DNA of 64,000 nucleotides from Verrucomicrobiota bacterium. GTDB lineage: Bacteria; Verrucomicrobiota; Verrucomicrobiia; Chthoniobacterales; UBA10450. This document shows positions 1 through 9,505 of the stretch, piece by piece. Numbering within the stretch: position 1 is the stretch's first letter; each line of letters begins with the position of its first letter. The translations under genes and the position numbers were made by a program. Location of the stretch: the NCBI GenBank assembly GCA_003219175.1, contig QHPU01000042.1, forward strand, positions 1-64,000, read 5' to 3'. The notes under the pieces were generated by a model. That model did not search any database and was not told where the DNA came from. It was given only the letters and a program-made list of their open reading frames with translations.

Positions 1-1
1 C

Positions 2-1552
2 GAGTTGCACGCCAAGGAGGCGCCAGACCGGGTGCGCGAGCTCGAAGCTTGGGGCGCAGTCTTCGATCGCACCAAAGATGGTCGAATTTTGCAGAGGAAC
101 TTCGGTGGTCACAAATATCCGCGCCTCGCACATGTAGGCGATCGCACGGGCTTGGAAATGATTCGGACGTTGCAGGATCACGGTGTTCATCAGGGAATCG
201 ATGTGCACATGGAACGCACCATTCTCACTTTGCTGAAACAGGACGGACGAATCGTCGGTGCGTTCGGTTACGATCGGGAGCACGGCCGCTTCCTGATTTT
301 TCGCGCGAAAGCAATCGTCCTCGCGACGGGCGGCATCGGCCGCGCCTACAAGATTACCAGCAACAGCTGGGAATACACCGGCGATGGCCACGCGCTCGGT
401 TATCGCGTAGGAGCGGAGCTAATCGACATGGAGTTCGTCCAATTTCATCCGACCGGAATGGTCTGGCCACCGAGCGTCTGTGGCATTCTCGTGACCGAGG
501 GCGTTCGCGGCGAAGGCGGAATCCTTACTAATAAGGATGGTCGCCGCTTCATGTTCGACTCCGTCCCGGAAAATTATCGGACGCAGACGGCGGACAACGA
601 GGAAGAGGGCTGGCGTTATTGTCAGGGCGATAAGAATGCGCGGCGGCCTCCAGAATTACTGACGCGCGATCACATTGCGCGTTGCATCGTTCGCGAGATC
701 AAGGAGGGCAGGGGAAGTCCGCACGGTGGCGTCTTCCTCGACATCGCGTGGATTAAAAAAAACATTCCGAACTCGGTCGAGCACATCAAAAAGAAGCTGC
801 CGAGCATGTATCACCAGTTCAAGCAACTGGCCGATATCGATATCACGAAACAGCCGATGGAAGTCGGGCCGACGACGCATTACGTAATGGGCGGGATTCG
901 CGTTGATTCCGACACGCAAATGTCGCGCGTGCCGGGATTATTTGCGGCGGGAGAATGTGCCGCTGGAATTAACGGTGCCAATCGATTGGGCGGAAACTCG
1001 CTGTCCGATCTTTTGGTTTTCGGAAAACGCGCGGGCGAATTCGCGGCCAAGTTCGCGAAGGAGAATCAACACGGCGCGGTCAATACCAGCGAAATTGAAA
1101 ACGTTGTCCGTGAAACGTTGCGACCATTTGAGCAGCGAGAGGGCGAAAATCCCTATACGTTGCAACGCGATCTCCAGGAGACGATGCAAGATAATGTCGG
1201 CATTGTACGGACCGAAGCTGAGATGAAGTCGCAGCTCGACCATCTGAGAAAATTATGGGAGCGGGCGGGCGAGGTTTGCGTAAGCGGGAATCGCGAGTTC
1301 AATCCTGGTTGGCACACCGCACTCGATTTAAAAAACCTGCTGACCGTTTCCGAAGCGGTAACCCGTGCGGCGCTGGAACGAAAGGAAAGTCGTGGCGCGC
1401 AATTCCGCGAAGATTATCCGGAGAAGGACGAGCGTTTCGCGAAGGTAAACACGGTCATTTCACAAAAAGTGGATGGGACGATGCAAGTTAGGTTGGAGCC
1501 GTTGCCCGAAATGGCCGATTATTTGAAGCAGATAATTGAGGAGATGAAATGA
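2..1552 (+). CDS. sdhA: Succinate dehydrogenase/fumarate reductase flavoprotein subunit (5' truncated by window edge)
   Basis: Catalytic FAD subunit that oxidises succinate to fumarate (or the reverse) in complex II. The frame is open from base 2, so the gene starts before the window; the TTG at base 5 is not a real start. The 516 residues seen lack the N-terminal dinucleotide-binding GxGxxG region; relatives run to roughly 600-640 residues. Visible family motifs: VLATGG, HPTG near residue 149, the active-site stretch EGVRGEGG near 167-174, HYVMGGI near 293, and a C-terminal FAD-contact stretch with NRLGGNSLSDLLVFG near 325-340. The iron-sulfur subunit follows 61 bp downstream. A membrane anchor subunit is probably upstream, outside the window. 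Direction (SQR or QFR) cannot be decided here. Confidence 0.95.
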   Translation, partial: ELHAKEAPDRVRELEAWGAVFDRTKDGRILQRNFGGHKYPRLAHVGDRTGLEMIRTLQDHGVHQGIDVHMERTILTLLKQDGRIVGAFGYDREHGRFLIFRAKAIVLATGGIGRAYKITSNSWEYTGDGHALGYRVGAELIDMEFVQFHPTGMVWPPSVCGILVTEGVRGEGGILTNKDGRRFMFDSVPENYRTQTADNEEEGWRYCQGDKNARRPPELLTRDHIARCIVREIKEGRGSPHGGVFLDIAWIKKNIPNSVEHIKKKLPSMYHQFKQLADIDITKQPMEVGPTTHYVMGGIRVDSDTQMSRVPGLFAAGECAAGINGANRLGGNSLSDLLVFGKRAGEFAAKFAKENQHGAVNTSEIENVVRETLRPFEQREGENPYTLQRDLQETMQDNVGIVRTEAEMKSQLDHLRKLWERAGEVCVSGNREFNPGWHTALDLKNLLTVSEAVTRAALERKESRGAQFREDYPEKDERFAKVNTVISQKVDGTMQVRLEPLPEMADYLKQIIEEMK

Positions 1553-1577
1553 TCTTCCGGCGAGGACGCCATCGCCA

Positions 1578-1594
1578 GCACGCGAGACGCGTGC
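1578..1594. repeat. Short perfect palindrome in the sdhA-sdhB gap
   Basis: GCACGCG-AGA-CGCGTGC, a perfect 7-bp stem with a 3-base loop between the two succinate dehydrogenase genes. Nearly identical cores occur at 2993-3010 and 3080-3096, and a degenerate one near 49631, so this belongs to a dispersed GC-rich palindrome family. It has no T-run, so it is unlikely to be a simple terminator. A role in setting the ratio of the two subunits is only speculation. Confidence 0.6.
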
Positions 1595-1613
1595 GCTACC
1601 CGGACCACGCGCA

Positions 1614-2381
1614 ATGAACGCAACCTTCAAAATCTGGCGCGGTGATGCAAAGGTTGGCGAATTCCGCGAATATGCGACGGAAATATCCGAAGGCATGGTC
1701 GTGCTCGATGCCGTGCATGATATTCAGCGTACTCAGGCGACCGACCTGGCTTGCCGCTGGAATTGTAAGGCGGGGAAATGCGGCTCCTGTTCGGCGGAAG
1801 TAAACGGCATGCCCAAGCTCATGTGCATGACGCGCATGAGCGATCTGCCGCTGGATCGACCAATCACGATTGAGCCGATTAAGGCGTTTCCGGTGTTAAA
1901 AGATTTGATTACCGATGTGTCGTGGAATTTTCAGGTAAAGAAAAAAATCAAACCGTTTAAGCCGCGTCCGCCAGACGCGCCCGACGGGACCTGGCGGATG
2001 CAACAGGAGGATATCGACCGAGTTCAGGAATTCCGGAAGTGCATCGAATGTTTCCTTTGTCAGGATGTCTGTCATGTATTGCGCGACCACCAGATGCACG
2101 ATCGCTTTATCGGGCCGCGCTTTTTGATTTACGCGGCTGCGCTGGAGATGCATCCGCTCGATACCGAAGATCGAGTCGAAGAATTGCGCGAAGCCCACGG
2201 AATCGGCTACTGCAACATTACGAAATGCTGTACGAAGGTTTGTCCGGAAGAGATCCAAATCACCGACAATGGCATTATTCCGTTGAAGGAACGCGTAGTG
2301 GATGAGTACTACGATCCGTTTGGATGGATTTGGCGGAGAGGAAAAAAGAAGACGACAGCCGTTGAAGGGTTGAAGGGTTGA
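1614..2381 (+). CDS. sdhB: Succinate dehydrogenase/fumarate reductase iron-sulfur subunit
   Basis: Electron-transfer subunit of complex II, 255 residues. It carries an N-terminal plant-type ferredoxin domain with 2Fe-2S ligands Cys51, Cys56, Cys59 and Cys71. The C-terminal domain holds 4Fe-4S/3Fe-4S ligands: CIECFLCQDVC (Cys143, 146, 149, 153) and CNITKCCTKVCP (Cys200, 205 or 206, 210). It directly follows sdhA, so co-transcription is expected. The last residues (VEGLKG and the stop) are encoded by the GTTGAAGGGTTGAAGG dispersed repeat that begins at the gene's 3' end, so the natural C-terminus may have been altered by the repeat. Assignment is firm; quinone specificity is not visible. Confidence 0.95.
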   Translation: MNATFKIWRGDAKVGEFREYATEISEGMVVLDAVHDIQRTQATDLACRWNCKAGKCGSCSAEVNGMPKLMCMTRMSDLPLDRPITIEPIKAFPVLKDLITDVSWNFQVKKKIKPFKPRPPDAPDGTWRMQQEDIDRVQEFRKCIECFLCQDVCHVLRDHQMHDRFIGPRFLIYAAALEMHPLDTEDRVEELREAHGIGYCNITKCCTKVCPEEIQITDNGIIPLKERVVDEYYDPFGWIWRRGKKKTTAVEGLKG

Positions 2382-2437
2382 AGCGACATTCCAGTCAAGG
2401 CCGCTTTAACGCTTCAAGATTTAACGCTTTAACCGTG
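2361..2437. repeat. Dispersed imperfect inverted repeat, TTGAAGCGTTAA family
   Basis: The left arm GTTGAAGGGTTGAAGCG and the right arm CTTTAACGCTTCAAGATTTA form an imperfect inverted repeat. Related elements lie at 11281-11325 and 16409-16485. The left arm lies inside the 3' end of sdhB and supplies its stop codon. Confidence 0.65.
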
Positions 2438-2442
2438 GCGCC

Positions 2443-2940
2443 ATGTCAGACCTAAAAACACTTTCAACAAATGCGATTCCCGGCGCGCTCGAGAAAGCCG
2501 AGCGCTACCGTTTGTTAAACGAGCCGGCCGAAGCGGAAAGCATCTGTCTGGATGTGCTGGCGGCGGATCCAGAAAACCAGAAGGCGCTGATTATTTTGTT
2601 GCTCGCCGTGACCGATCGTTTCAGCAAGACCTATGGTGTGAGCGACACCCAAGCGAAACAAATTCTAAGGAGAATTAGAGGCGAATATGAGCATGCCTAT
2701 TATCGGGGGATTTTGGCAGAGCGTCTGGCCAAGGCTCAACTCGCACGCGGTGCGCCTGGCTGCGGCTATCATGCCTACGAGGGATTCCGTGAAGCGATGT
2801 ATTGCTTTGAAAAAGCGGAAGCGGTCCGTCCTGCGGGAAATGACGATGCCTTACTGCGCTGGAATACCTGTGCCCGGATGATCGAGAGAAATCATCTGAG
2901 TGCGCGCGAAGATGAACGAATCGAGCTACCGCTGGAATAG
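2443..2940 (+). CDS. TPR-like hypothetical protein
   Basis: A 165-residue soluble protein with no signal peptide or membrane segment. Helical pairs with TPR-like spacing are visible: a first pair around residues 13-45 (EKAERYRLLNEPAEAESICL, then a segment ending in DPENQKALIILLL) and a second near 115-135 (YHAYEGFREAMYCFEKAEAVRP). It follows sdhB on the same strand after 61 bp of repeat DNA. Function is unknown; a helper or scaffold role is only suggested by the fold. The start is the ATG at 2443, just after the repeat. Confidence 0.75.
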   Translation: MSDLKTLSTNAIPGALEKAERYRLLNEPAEAESICLDVLAADPENQKALIILLLAVTDRFSKTYGVSDTQAKQILRRIRGEYEHAYYRGILAERLAKAQLARGAPGCGYHAYEGFREAMYCFEKAEAVRPAGNDDALLRWNTCARMIERNHLSAREDERIELPLE

Positions 2941-2985
2941 CGCGTAATCCAAAAAAGTTCGCCTGCGCGGTGTTGTCTTCTTTTT

Positions 2986-3101
2986 GGGGAGCGCACGCGG
3001 CCTCGCGTGCTACGATCGGCGGCCTCGCCGACCGTTTCTCTCATTCCGAAAAGAACGTTTGCGCGAGGGCGCGCAAACGGTGCACGCGAGGCGCGTGCTC
3101 C
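2986..3101. repeat. Composite GC-rich inverted repeat
   Basis: GGGGAGCGCACGCGGCCTCG on the left pairs with a right arm ending GCGTGCTCCCC, giving outer arms over 20 bp with a few mismatches. Each arm contains its own GCACGCG/CGCGTGC palindrome (2993-3010, 3080-3096), as in the sdhA-sdhB gap. It separates convergent genes (TPR-like and ridA) and could act as a bidirectional transcript end, though there is no T-run. Confidence 0.65.
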
Positions 3102-3160
3102 CCAGCAAGAGAAATCAAACGCCACACCATTTCTTAACGTGTAAACCTTGCGCCTGTTCT

Positions 3161-3571
3161 TCACCCGGACGTGTCGCTGGCAACCCCGTCGCGATCTGCG
3201 AGTGCAATGACTTCGATTTCGATCTTCGCGCCTTTTGGCAGGGCAGAAACTTGCACAGTGGAACGGGCTGGCGGCTCGCTACTGAAATACGAACCGTAGA
3301 TTTCGTTTACGATCTGAAAATTGCCGAGATCGGTTAGGAAGATCATTGTTTTCAGTACATTCTCCAAGCTCAGGCCCTCGGATTTCAAAACACCGCTGAT
3401 ATTATCCAACACCCGGCGCGTCTGGGCAGCGATGTCGTCCGACACCATCTGGCCACTCTTTGGGTCCAGAGGAATCTGGCCGCTACAGAAAAGGAAATCG
3501 CCGGCACGGATAGCCTGCGAGTAGGGCCCAATGGCGGCAGGCGCATCGGAAGTGGAGATAATTTTCTTCAT
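3161..3571 (-). CDS. ridA: RidA family 2-iminobutanoate/2-iminopropanoate deaminase
   Basis: Hydrolyses reactive enamine/imine intermediates released by PLP enzymes such as threonine dehydratase, producing the keto acid and ammonia. The protein is 136 residues; the YjgF/Rid core covers residues 1-125. Family landmarks: GPYSQA near 15-20, the active-site arginine in PPARSTVQV (Arg103), and the C-terminal IEIEVIAL with Glu120. The tail after residue 125 (ADRDGVASDTSG) is longer than usual. It is monocistronic and convergent with the upstream gene; a repeat lies just upstream of its start. Confidence 0.92.
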   Translation of the reverse strand: MKKIISTSDAPAAIGPYSQAIRAGDFLFCSGQIPLDPKSGQMVSDDIAAQTRRVLDNISGVLKSEGLSLENVLKTMIFLTDLGNFQIVNEIYGSYFSSEPPARSTVQVSALPKGAKIEIEVIALADRDGVASDTSG

Positions 3572-3623
3572 GTTGCGATGTTAGCGGCGGTCTTGGCCAT
3601 GTCGAGCCACGGCCCGGCAAAGC

Positions 3624-3710
3624 CGTCATCCCGAGCGCAAGGCGAGGGATCCCGCTGCGAGACCTTAAGGTAACTTCCACGGGATCCCTCGCCTTGCGCT
3701 CGGGATGACG
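3624..3710. repeat. GTCATCCCGAGCG palindromic repeat (family 1, copy A)
   Basis: Nearly perfect long inverted repeat: the arm starting GTCATCCCGAGCGCAAGGCG pairs with one ending CTTGCGCTCGGGATGAC, around a short core containing TTAAGGTAACTTCCACGGG. Other copies or parts lie at 8208-8302, 20162-20267, 39869-39955, 40641-40665, 47181-47209, 48692-48775 and 53336-53420. The arms are longer than typical REP/BIME elements. Confidence 0.9.
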
Positions 3711-3837
3711 TGAGGCCGCGGTGAACAACGCAAGCCTATTTTACTGGTGCAACTCCCCGCCTTCCGCCTTCGCCCGGCTATGGCGGGACAAGTCGCTCAA
3801 ATGACAAATCACTGAATCTCGTCGATATTGAAACGAA

Positions 3838-6800
3838 ATGGTTGGTTGGATTTTAAAGAAGATTTTAGGCTCGAAAAACCAGCGCGAGATCAGGCGAATG
3901 GCGCCGATCGTCCGTCAGATCAACGAGTTGGAAAAGAAGTTTCAGAGCTTCTCTGATGATGACCTGCGCGAATTGACTGCGGGTTGGAAACAGGACCTGG
4001 CCAAACTGCCCACACCAGAGGAACAGTGGAAACGGCTCGATGAGATTTTGCCCGAAGCGTTCGCGGTCGTAAAAAATGCCGCCCGCCGGCTAACACAACG
4101 CGGCCATACCTTCACCGTCTGCGATCAGCCGATGAAATGGGAAATGGTGCATTTCGATGTCCAGCTCATCGGTGGGATTGTTCTGCATCGTGGAAGGATT
4201 TCCGAAATGGCGACGGGCGAAGGCAAGACCCTGGTTGCGACGCTGCCGCTATATTTGAACGCGCTGACGGGGCGGGGGGCCCATCTGGTGACAGTAAACG
4301 ATTACCTGGCGCGACGTGATGCCGAGTGGATGGGCCAGCTCTACACTTTTCTCGGCCTGACGGTCGGTTGTATTCAGCACGACCAGGAACCAAGCGTGCG
4401 CCGGCAGCAGTACGCCTGTGACATCACTTACGGCACGAACTCTGAATTCGGCTTCGATTATCTGCGGGATAACGGGATGGCGACTACTCGCGAGCAACAG
4501 GTCCAGCGCGGTTACAATTACGCCATCGTCGACGAAGTCGATTCCATTCTGATCGACGAAGCGCGCACGCCGTTGATCATCAGCGGTCCGGCAACGATCT
4601 CGACGCATCAATACGACAAATGGAAGCCGCTGGTCGAGCAAGTTGTGCGCAAGCAGACCATGCTCTGCAATCGCATCGCCGGTGAAGCCAAAGAGGCATT
4701 CGATGCGGGCAATCTCGAGGAAGGCGGATTGCTGATGTTTAAGGTGAAACTCGGGCAGCCCCGCAATAAACAGCTTTTGCGAATGATGGAAGATCCAGAA
4801 AAGCGCAAGGCAATCGACAAGGCCGAACTGTCATTCTATTCGGACACGCGCAAGGACGAGCTTTTTGCGTTGAAGGAAGAGTTGTTCTTTACCATCGACG
4901 AAAAATCGCAGGAGGCTGACTTGTCCGAGCAGGGCCGTTCGTTCATGAATCCGGACGATCCGAATGCATTTGTGCTGCCGGATTTGATCAGTGAGTTCAC
5001 CGAAATCGACTTGGATCAGGCACTAAGCGGTGAAGAGAAGGAGAAACAAAAGGCGCAACGGCAACAGCACTGTGATGCGCAGGCTGAGCGGATTCACAAC
5101 ATCTCACAACTGCTGCGCGCTTACTGTTTGTTTGAAAAGGACGTGCAGTATGTGGTCGAAGAAAACAAGGTCGTAATCGTTGACGAATATACCGGCCGCA
5201 AAATGCCGGGACGCCGCTGGAGCGACGGGTTGCATCAGGCGGTGGAGGCGAAGGAAGGCGTGCAGATCGATCGCGAAACCCAAACGCTCGCCACCATTAC
5301 GATTCAGAATTACTTCCGGCTTTATCAAAAGCTGGCTGGCATGACCGGGACGGCCGAGACAGAAGCGAACGAATTTCACGATATTTACAAACTGGATGTT
5401 GCGGTGATTCCGACGAATCGGCCGGTGGCGCGGAAGGATTCGAACGATCGTATCTACAAAACGCGGCGGGAGAAATACAATGCCGTGATTAACGAGATTA
5501 AGGAGTGCCACGCCAAGACACAACCTGTCCTGGTTGGCACGGTGAGCGTGGAAGCGAGCGAGTTGCTTTCCCGCATGCTCAAGCGCGAAAAAATCCCGCA
5601 CAACGTGTTGAACGCGAAATTTCACATGCAGGAGGCGGAGATCGTGGCGCGGGCGGGCCAGCCGGGCACGGTTACGATTTCAACCAACATGGCAGGCAGG
5701 GGCACTGACATTAAGCTCGGTCCCGGCGTGACCGACCGGGGCGGCCTGTATGTCATCGGAACGGAGCGGCACGAATCGCGCCGGATCGATCGACAGTTGC
5801 GTGGGCGTTGTGCGCGACAGGGCGACCCGGGCGCTTCGCGTTTCTATGTCAGTTTTGAGGATGATCTCATGCGCAACTTCGGTGCGGCTGATAGGATGAC
5901 GAAAATCATGGAGCGCTTCGGTCTCGAAGAAGGACAGGAGCTGGAACATCCATGGCTCAACAAGTCTGTGGAGACGGCGCAGAAACGAGTGGAGCAACGC
6001 AATTATCTCATTCGCAAACGCACGCTCGACATGGACGACGTGATGAATAATCAGCGCGAAGTTGTCTACGGGTATCGCAACGAAGTGATCGACAGCGAAG
6101 AACCGCGAACCTTGATTTACGAAGTGATCGATGAAGCGGTGCCGGCGAAAGTTCAGGAATATCTCGGCACCGGGAAGACGAGCGAGGACGCGAATTATTC
6201 CGGACTAATGCAGTGGGTGAATACCACGTTCCCACTTGGATTGAACAAAGAGCGTGCGCAATTCGAGACCCGTGATCCGGAAGCGAACGCGCAATTTTTG
6301 ATCGAAAAAATCAAGGACGCCTACCAGCGCAAATCGTCGCACGAAGAACCAACGGCGGTAAAAAGCCTGGAGCGCTACATTATTCTCAACGCCATTGACC
6401 GGCTCTGGCAGGAGCATTTGTATGCGATGGATGCCTTACGCGAAGGCGTCTATCTCAGGGCATATGCGCAAAAAGATCCGTTGATTGAGTATAAAGCCGA
6501 GGCTTACGACATGTTTGTCGAGCTGATGGCGAACATTAAGAATGAAGTGCTGCATAATCTTTTCCGCAGCACCTCGAACTTGCAGGCGTTCGAGAATTTC
6601 CTGGCGACGCTGCCGCAATTTCTGGTGCGCGAAACCGCCCCGGGTGCCGGTCCGGACGGCGAACCGGGCGGTGGTGGCGCGAAACGCCCGGCGGGCGTGC
6701 GGACGAACGTGCCAACAACAGCAACACGGGCCGCGGAACCCGAAAATGGCGAATACGCGATTGATTTGCCCGTCCGACGCAGCGGTCCAAAGGTCGGTCG

Positions 6801-6864
6801 TAACGAGCCGTGCCCGTGCGGCAGCGGTAAGAAATACAAAAACTGCTGCGGTCGCGTCGCGTAG
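3838..6864 (+). CDS. secA: Preprotein translocase ATPase SecA
   Basis: Motor ATPase that drives unfolded preproteins through SecYEG. It has 1008 residues, longer than the E. coli protein (about 900). Visible in order: nucleotide-binding domain 1 with Walker A MATGEGKT (about residues 123-130) and Walker [16 protein letters not shown] (about 230); nucleotide-binding domain 2 with [19 protein letters not shown] and [14 protein letters not shown]; helical scaffold/wing region; and the C-terminal zinc motif [19 protein letters not shown] that binds SecB or ribosomes. Extra length appears in an acidic, Lys-rich insertion around residues 270-420. It stands alone, with a repeat upstream and a secreted-protein gene 46 bp downstream. 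Confidence 0.98.
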   Translation: MVGWILKKILGSKNQREIRRMAPIVRQINELEKKFQSFSDDDLRELTAGWKQDLAKLPTPEEQWKRLDEILPEAFAVVKNAARRLTQRGHTFTVCDQPMKWEMVHFDVQLIGGIVLHRGRISEMATGEGKTLVATLPLYLNALTGRGAHLVTVNDYLARRDAEWMGQLYTFLGLTVGCIQHDQEPSVRRQQYACDITYGTNSEFGFDYLRDNGMATTREQQVQRGYNYAIVDEVDSILIDEARTPLIISGPATISTHQYDKWKPLVEQVVRKQTMLCNRIAGEAKEAFDAGNLEEGGLLMFKVKLGQPRNKQLLRMMEDPEKRKAIDKAELSFYSDTRKDELFALKEELFFTIDEKSQEADLSEQGRSFMNPDDPNAFVLPDLISEFTEIDLDQALSGEEKEKQKAQRQQHCDAQAERIHNISQLLRAYCLFEKDVQYVVEENKVVIVDEYTGRKMPGRRWSDGLHQAVEAKEGVQIDRETQTLATITIQNYFRLYQKLAGMTGTAETEANEFHDIYKLDVAVIPTNRPVARKDSNDRIYKTRREKYNAVINEIKECHAKTQPVLVGTVSVEASELLSRMLKREKIPHNVLNAKFHMQEAEIVARAGQPGTVTISTNMAGRGTDIKLGPGVTDRGGLYVIGTERHESRRIDRQLRGRCARQGDPGASRFYVSFEDDLMRNFGAADRMTKIMERFGLEEGQELEHPWLNKSVETAQKRVEQRNYLIRKRTLDMDDVMNNQREVVYGYRNEVIDSEEPRTLIYEVIDEAVPAKVQEYLGTGKTSEDANYSGLMQWVNTTFPLGLNKERAQFETRDPEANAQFLIEKIKDAYQRKSSHEEPTAVKSLERYIILNAIDRLWQEHLYAMDALREGVYLRAYAQKDPLIEYKAEAYDMFVELMANIKNEVLHNLFRSTSNLQAFENFLATLPQFLVRETAPGAGPDGEPGGGGAKRPAGVRTNVPTTATRAAEPENGEYAIDLPVRRSGPKVGRNEPCPCGSGKKYKNCCGRVA

Positions 6865-6910
6865 TTTGCGCTTGCAAAGAGTGGCCGGCGCGATTGCGTT
6901 CTTCCCCACT

Positions 6911-7642
6911 ATGCGTCGCTTTCTTTTCCTGCTCGTTATTGTTTTTGCGCTGAGATGTTCGGCCGAGGATCTGCCGGCTTATCGTCCGGCGCTAATCGGC
7001 AAGTCGCCGGACGCGATTGTTAATCGGATTGATGAGAACCTGCTCCTGAAAGCGGGGCAAAAGAAAGCGCTGATCATGTTTTTCGCGCTCGTCGACAAGG
7101 ACGGCACGGTGAAATCGAGCAATACCTACCGTGGAACGCCCGAATCCAAGCTGCTGGAGCAGGAAGTGCAGCGCGCGCTGACGAATGCGAAGATGACCCC
7201 GGCAATTCGCAATCATGAACCTGTGGCTGTTTTTTATTATGCAACCGTTGTTTTCCAAGTCGTTGATGACAAGCCGCGCCTGCGCATTTACGCAAATCAG
7301 GAGGCGAGTGAATTAAGAACGGAAAACGATTTCGTCGGACCACAACCGTGCCTTGGGGCCGACTCAAAATTCGACGGCTTGCATTTTCCAGAGGGTTTGC
7401 CTGTGCAGGTCAATGGCCTGGTTGAATTGTCGCTGAAAATTGACGGTGCCGGAAATCTGCAGGAGGCAAAAGTGGAGAAGGAGGACCCCCCGCTGCTGGG
7501 ATTCGGAGATGCGGCCATGGCCGATTTCGCAAATGCCAAATTTATTCCCGCGTTTCGCAACGGTCAGCCAGTTGCCTGTCAGGTCGTGTTGCCGGTGTAC
7601 TACGTAGGGCAGGATTCAACGCTCGATGGACGCAGTCAGTGA
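6911..7642 (+). CDS. Secreted protein with TonB C-terminal-like domains
   Basis: A 243-residue protein beginning with a clear signal peptide (MRRFLFLLVIVFALRCSA). The start at 6911 was chosen because it gives this leader; upstream in-frame sequence overlaps secA. The mature part looks like two related segments (about 25-120 and 140-235), each with the pattern seen in TonB C-terminal domains: a beta strand such as VNGLVELSLKIDGAGNLQEAKVEKE, then 'FANAKFIPAFRNGQPVACQVVLPVYY'-like strands, here split into shorter motifs FIPAFRNGQPV and VVLPVYY. No N-terminal TonB anchor or proline spacer is present, so it is probably a periplasmic or outer-membrane-linked protein and not a true energy transducer. 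It is coupled by GTGA to the next gene. Confidence 0.75.
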   Translation: MRRFLFLLVIVFALRCSAEDLPAYRPALIGKSPDAIVNRIDENLLLKAGQKKALIMFFALVDKDGTVKSSNTYRGTPESKLLEQEVQRALTNAKMTPAIRNHEPVAVFYYATVVFQVVDDKPRLRIYANQEASELRTENDFVGPQPCLGADSKFDGLHFPEGLPVQVNGLVELSLKIDGAGNLQEAKVEKEDPPLLGFGDAAMADFANAKFIPAFRNGQPVACQVVLPVYYVGQDSTLDGRSQ

Positions 7643-8223
7643 GCGGCAAAATAGTTCGCGCAACTTTTTTTCAGCGTGATCCAGTGACTTGTGCACGCGA
7701 GCTTATCGGCTGCGAGCTGAGTTGGGATCGCTGCGCTGGCATCATCGTTGAGACAGAAGCTTACCACTCGGTCGGTGACGAAGCGTGTCACTGTTTCATT
7801 CGCCCCAGTGCGCGGGCGTTTGTCGAGCGGAATCGGCCAGGCGCGGGCTACATTTATTTCAACTACGGCGTGCACTGGATGTTGAATGTTTTGGTGAAAG
7901 GAAAGGAGAACGGTTTTGTCCTCATTCGAGCAGTGGAGCCGACTCGCGGAATTGCGCTAATGAGAAAGCGGCGTGGAGTTCATGATTTACACCGGCTTTG
8001 TTCCGGTCCTGGAAAACTAACCCAAGCGTTCGCAATCACCGGACGCCATCACGAAATGGATCTGTGCCGTGACGAGAAACATTGTTTTCGAAGCGCAGAC
8101 CAACCAGTTGGTGTCATTGCCGATCAGCGAATTGGGATTCAACGTTCGGCCCATTTGCCATGGCGGTTCACATTGCGCGGTAGCGCGCACGTGAGTCGGA
8201 AAGTCCGGTCATCCCGAGCGTAG
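7639..8223 (+). CDS. mpg: DNA-3-methyladenine glycosylase (AAG/MPG family)
   Basis: Monofunctional base-excision enzyme that removes alkylated purines. It has 194 residues, starting at GTG 7639 inside a GTGA overlap with the upstream gene. AAG family signatures: VETEAY (catalytic Glu40, Tyr42), DEACHCF, RPGAGYIYFNYGVHWMLNVL near 68-88, RAVEPTRG, and GPGKLTQAF near 125. The final residues and the stop (SSRA, TAG at 8221-8223) are encoded by the left arm of a GTCATCCCGAGCG repeat, so the repeat now sets the C-terminus. The core fold seems complete. Confidence 0.92.
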   Translation: MSGKIVRATFFQRDPVTCARELIGCELSWDRCAGIIVETEAYHSVGDEACHCFIRPSARAFVERNRPGAGYIYFNYGVHWMLNVLVKGKENGFVLIRAVEPTRGIALMRKRRGVHDLHRLCSGPGKLTQAFAITGRHHEMDLCRDEKHCFRSADQPVGVIADQRIGIQRSAHLPWRFTLRGSAHVSRKVRSSRA

Positions 8224-8302
8224 TCGAGCGATCCTGGTGCGAAAGCTTAAAGGTAACTTCAACGGGATCCTTCGACTCCGCTTTGCTTCGCTCAGGATGA
8301 CG
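8208..8302. repeat. GTCATCCCGAGCG palindromic repeat (copy B), overlapping the mpg 3' end
   Basis: Left arm GTCATCCCGAGCGTAGTCGA; core with TTAAAGGTAACTTCAACGGG; right arm GGATCCTTCGACTCCGC, then GCTCAGGATGAC after a small insertion. The mpg stop codon lies inside the left arm. Confidence 0.88.
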
Positions 8303-8317
8303 AGGTAATTAGATGTA

Positions 8318-9505
8318 ATGGCGTCAAAGAAACAGCCGCGTAAAAGCGTTCGCTCACACGGCCGGCGTGTTTTGCTGGGCATGAGCGGTGGAGTGGACTC
8401 CAGCGTCGCTGGTTACCTGCTGCGCGAGCAAGGCTACCAAGTCATCGGAGTGACGATGAAAGTGTGGCCCCAGGACTGTATTTCTCGGGCCGAAGACAAA
8501 TGTTGCGGACCTCAGGCGGTGGCAGACGCGCGCGGCGTTGCCCACGCGCTCGGTTTCCCGCACTACGTGGTCGACGAAGCCGACCAGTTCGAAGAACTCG
8601 TCATTAATTATTTCTCAAGTGAATACCAGGCGGGCCGGACTCCGAATCCGTGCGTGATGTGTAATGAGAAACTGAAATTCGGAAGTCTTTGGCAAAAAGC
8701 CGAGGCGCTGGGATGCGATTACATCGCGACAGGTCATTATGCAATCATCGATCATGCTAATGAAGCGGCCGGGGTCGACGCCCCCGGCTACAACAAACGT
8801 GCAGTCCTGCGTAGAGGAATCGATCCACGGAAGGATCAGTCTTATTTCTTATTTAGTTTGCGCCAGGAACAACTCCAGCGGGCGCTGACGCCCCTTGGTT
8901 GGATGGCGAAATCTGAAATTCGTACCATCGCGCGGAAACTTGGCCTGAAGGTGGCAGACAAAGCCGATAGCCAGGAAATTTGTTTCGTGCCCGGACAGGA
9001 TTACAAAGCGTTCCTGCGTTCGCATCTTGGCGAAAACCAATTTCATCGCGGCGGCATTTACGATCTGGAGGGCAACTTCATCGCCGGGCATGAAGGAATT
9101 GAGATGTTTACCATCGGGCAGCGAAAGGGCTTGCCTGGCGGCTCGGCGCAGCCGCGTTACGTCGTCGATCTCGATCCAGAAACGAACCGCGTAATTGTCG
9201 GGAGCGCAGAAGATTTGTTAGTCGAAGAATTCGAAGTCGAGCGCGTAAACTGGATTTCTAGAGCCGGGGTCAATGACCTCGGACCGCGCGATGCCACGGT
9301 GAAAATCCGCTATAACCATCCGGGGACGCGCGCGACGGTGACGCCGCTGGAACCGCAGCGTGCGCATGTGCGTCTATGGGAGCCGCAAAAGGCGGTTACG
9401 CCGGGGCAGGCTGCGGTTTTTTACGATGATGACGTTGTTCTTGGCGGCGGCTGGATTTGCCGGCAGGTCCGAGCCGGACCGGCGTTAGCAATGATCCCAG
9501 CGTGA
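8318..9505 (+). CDS. mnmA: tRNA-specific 2-thiouridylase MnmA
   Basis: Transfers sulfur to U34 of tRNA(Lys/Glu/Gln), using ATP. It has 395 residues. PP-loop motif GMSGGVDSS at residues 21-29; first catalytic Cys112 in NPCVMCNEKLKFG; TGHYA; DQSYFLFSL; second catalytic Cys222 in DSQEICFVPG; C-terminal beta-barrel with TIGQRKGLPGG. Between TGHYA and the conserved DxxKDQSYF stretch the protein carries extra residues (NEAAGVDAPGYN) encoded by a small GC palindrome, and a second similar palindrome lies near 9264-9283. These look like repeat-derived in-frame insertions. It is coupled by GTGA to cutA. Confidence 0.96.
   Translation: MASKKQPRKSVRSHGRRVLLGMSGGVDSSVAGYLLREQGYQVIGVTMKVWPQDCISRAEDKCCGPQAVADARGVAHALGFPHYVVDEADQFEELVINYFSSEYQAGRTPNPCVMCNEKLKFGSLWQKAEALGCDYIATGHYAIIDHANEAAGVDAPGYNKRAVLRRGIDPRKDQSYFLFSLRQEQLQRALTPLGWMAKSEIRTIARKLGLKVADKADSQEICFVPGQDYKAFLRSHLGENQFHRGGIYDLEGNFIAGHEGIEMFTIGQRKGLPGGSAQPRYVVDLDPETNRVIVGSAEDLLVEEFEVERVNWISRAGVNDLGPRDATVKIRYNHPGTRATVTPLEPQRAHVRLWEPQKAVTPGQAAVFYDDDVVLGGGWICRQVRAGPALAMIPA
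8768..8788. repeat. GC palindrome inside the mnmA frame
   Basis: GCCGGGG-TCGACGC-CCCCGGC: 7-bp arms around a 7-base centre, inside mnmA and in frame. A related element GCCGGGGTCAATGACCTCGG is at 9264-9283. Both share the GGTC-N3-GACC-type centre seen in the intergenic inverted repeat at 42863-42933. Confidence 0.55.

Noticed and set aside
3624-3710. Possible CRISPR-like unit
   Set aside because: Copies are single, dispersed, palindromic and without regular spacers; no cas genes are present.
6436-6909. Minus-strand frames across the secA 3' end
   Set aside because: Shadows of secA, Arg/Pro-rich with no recognisable motif.
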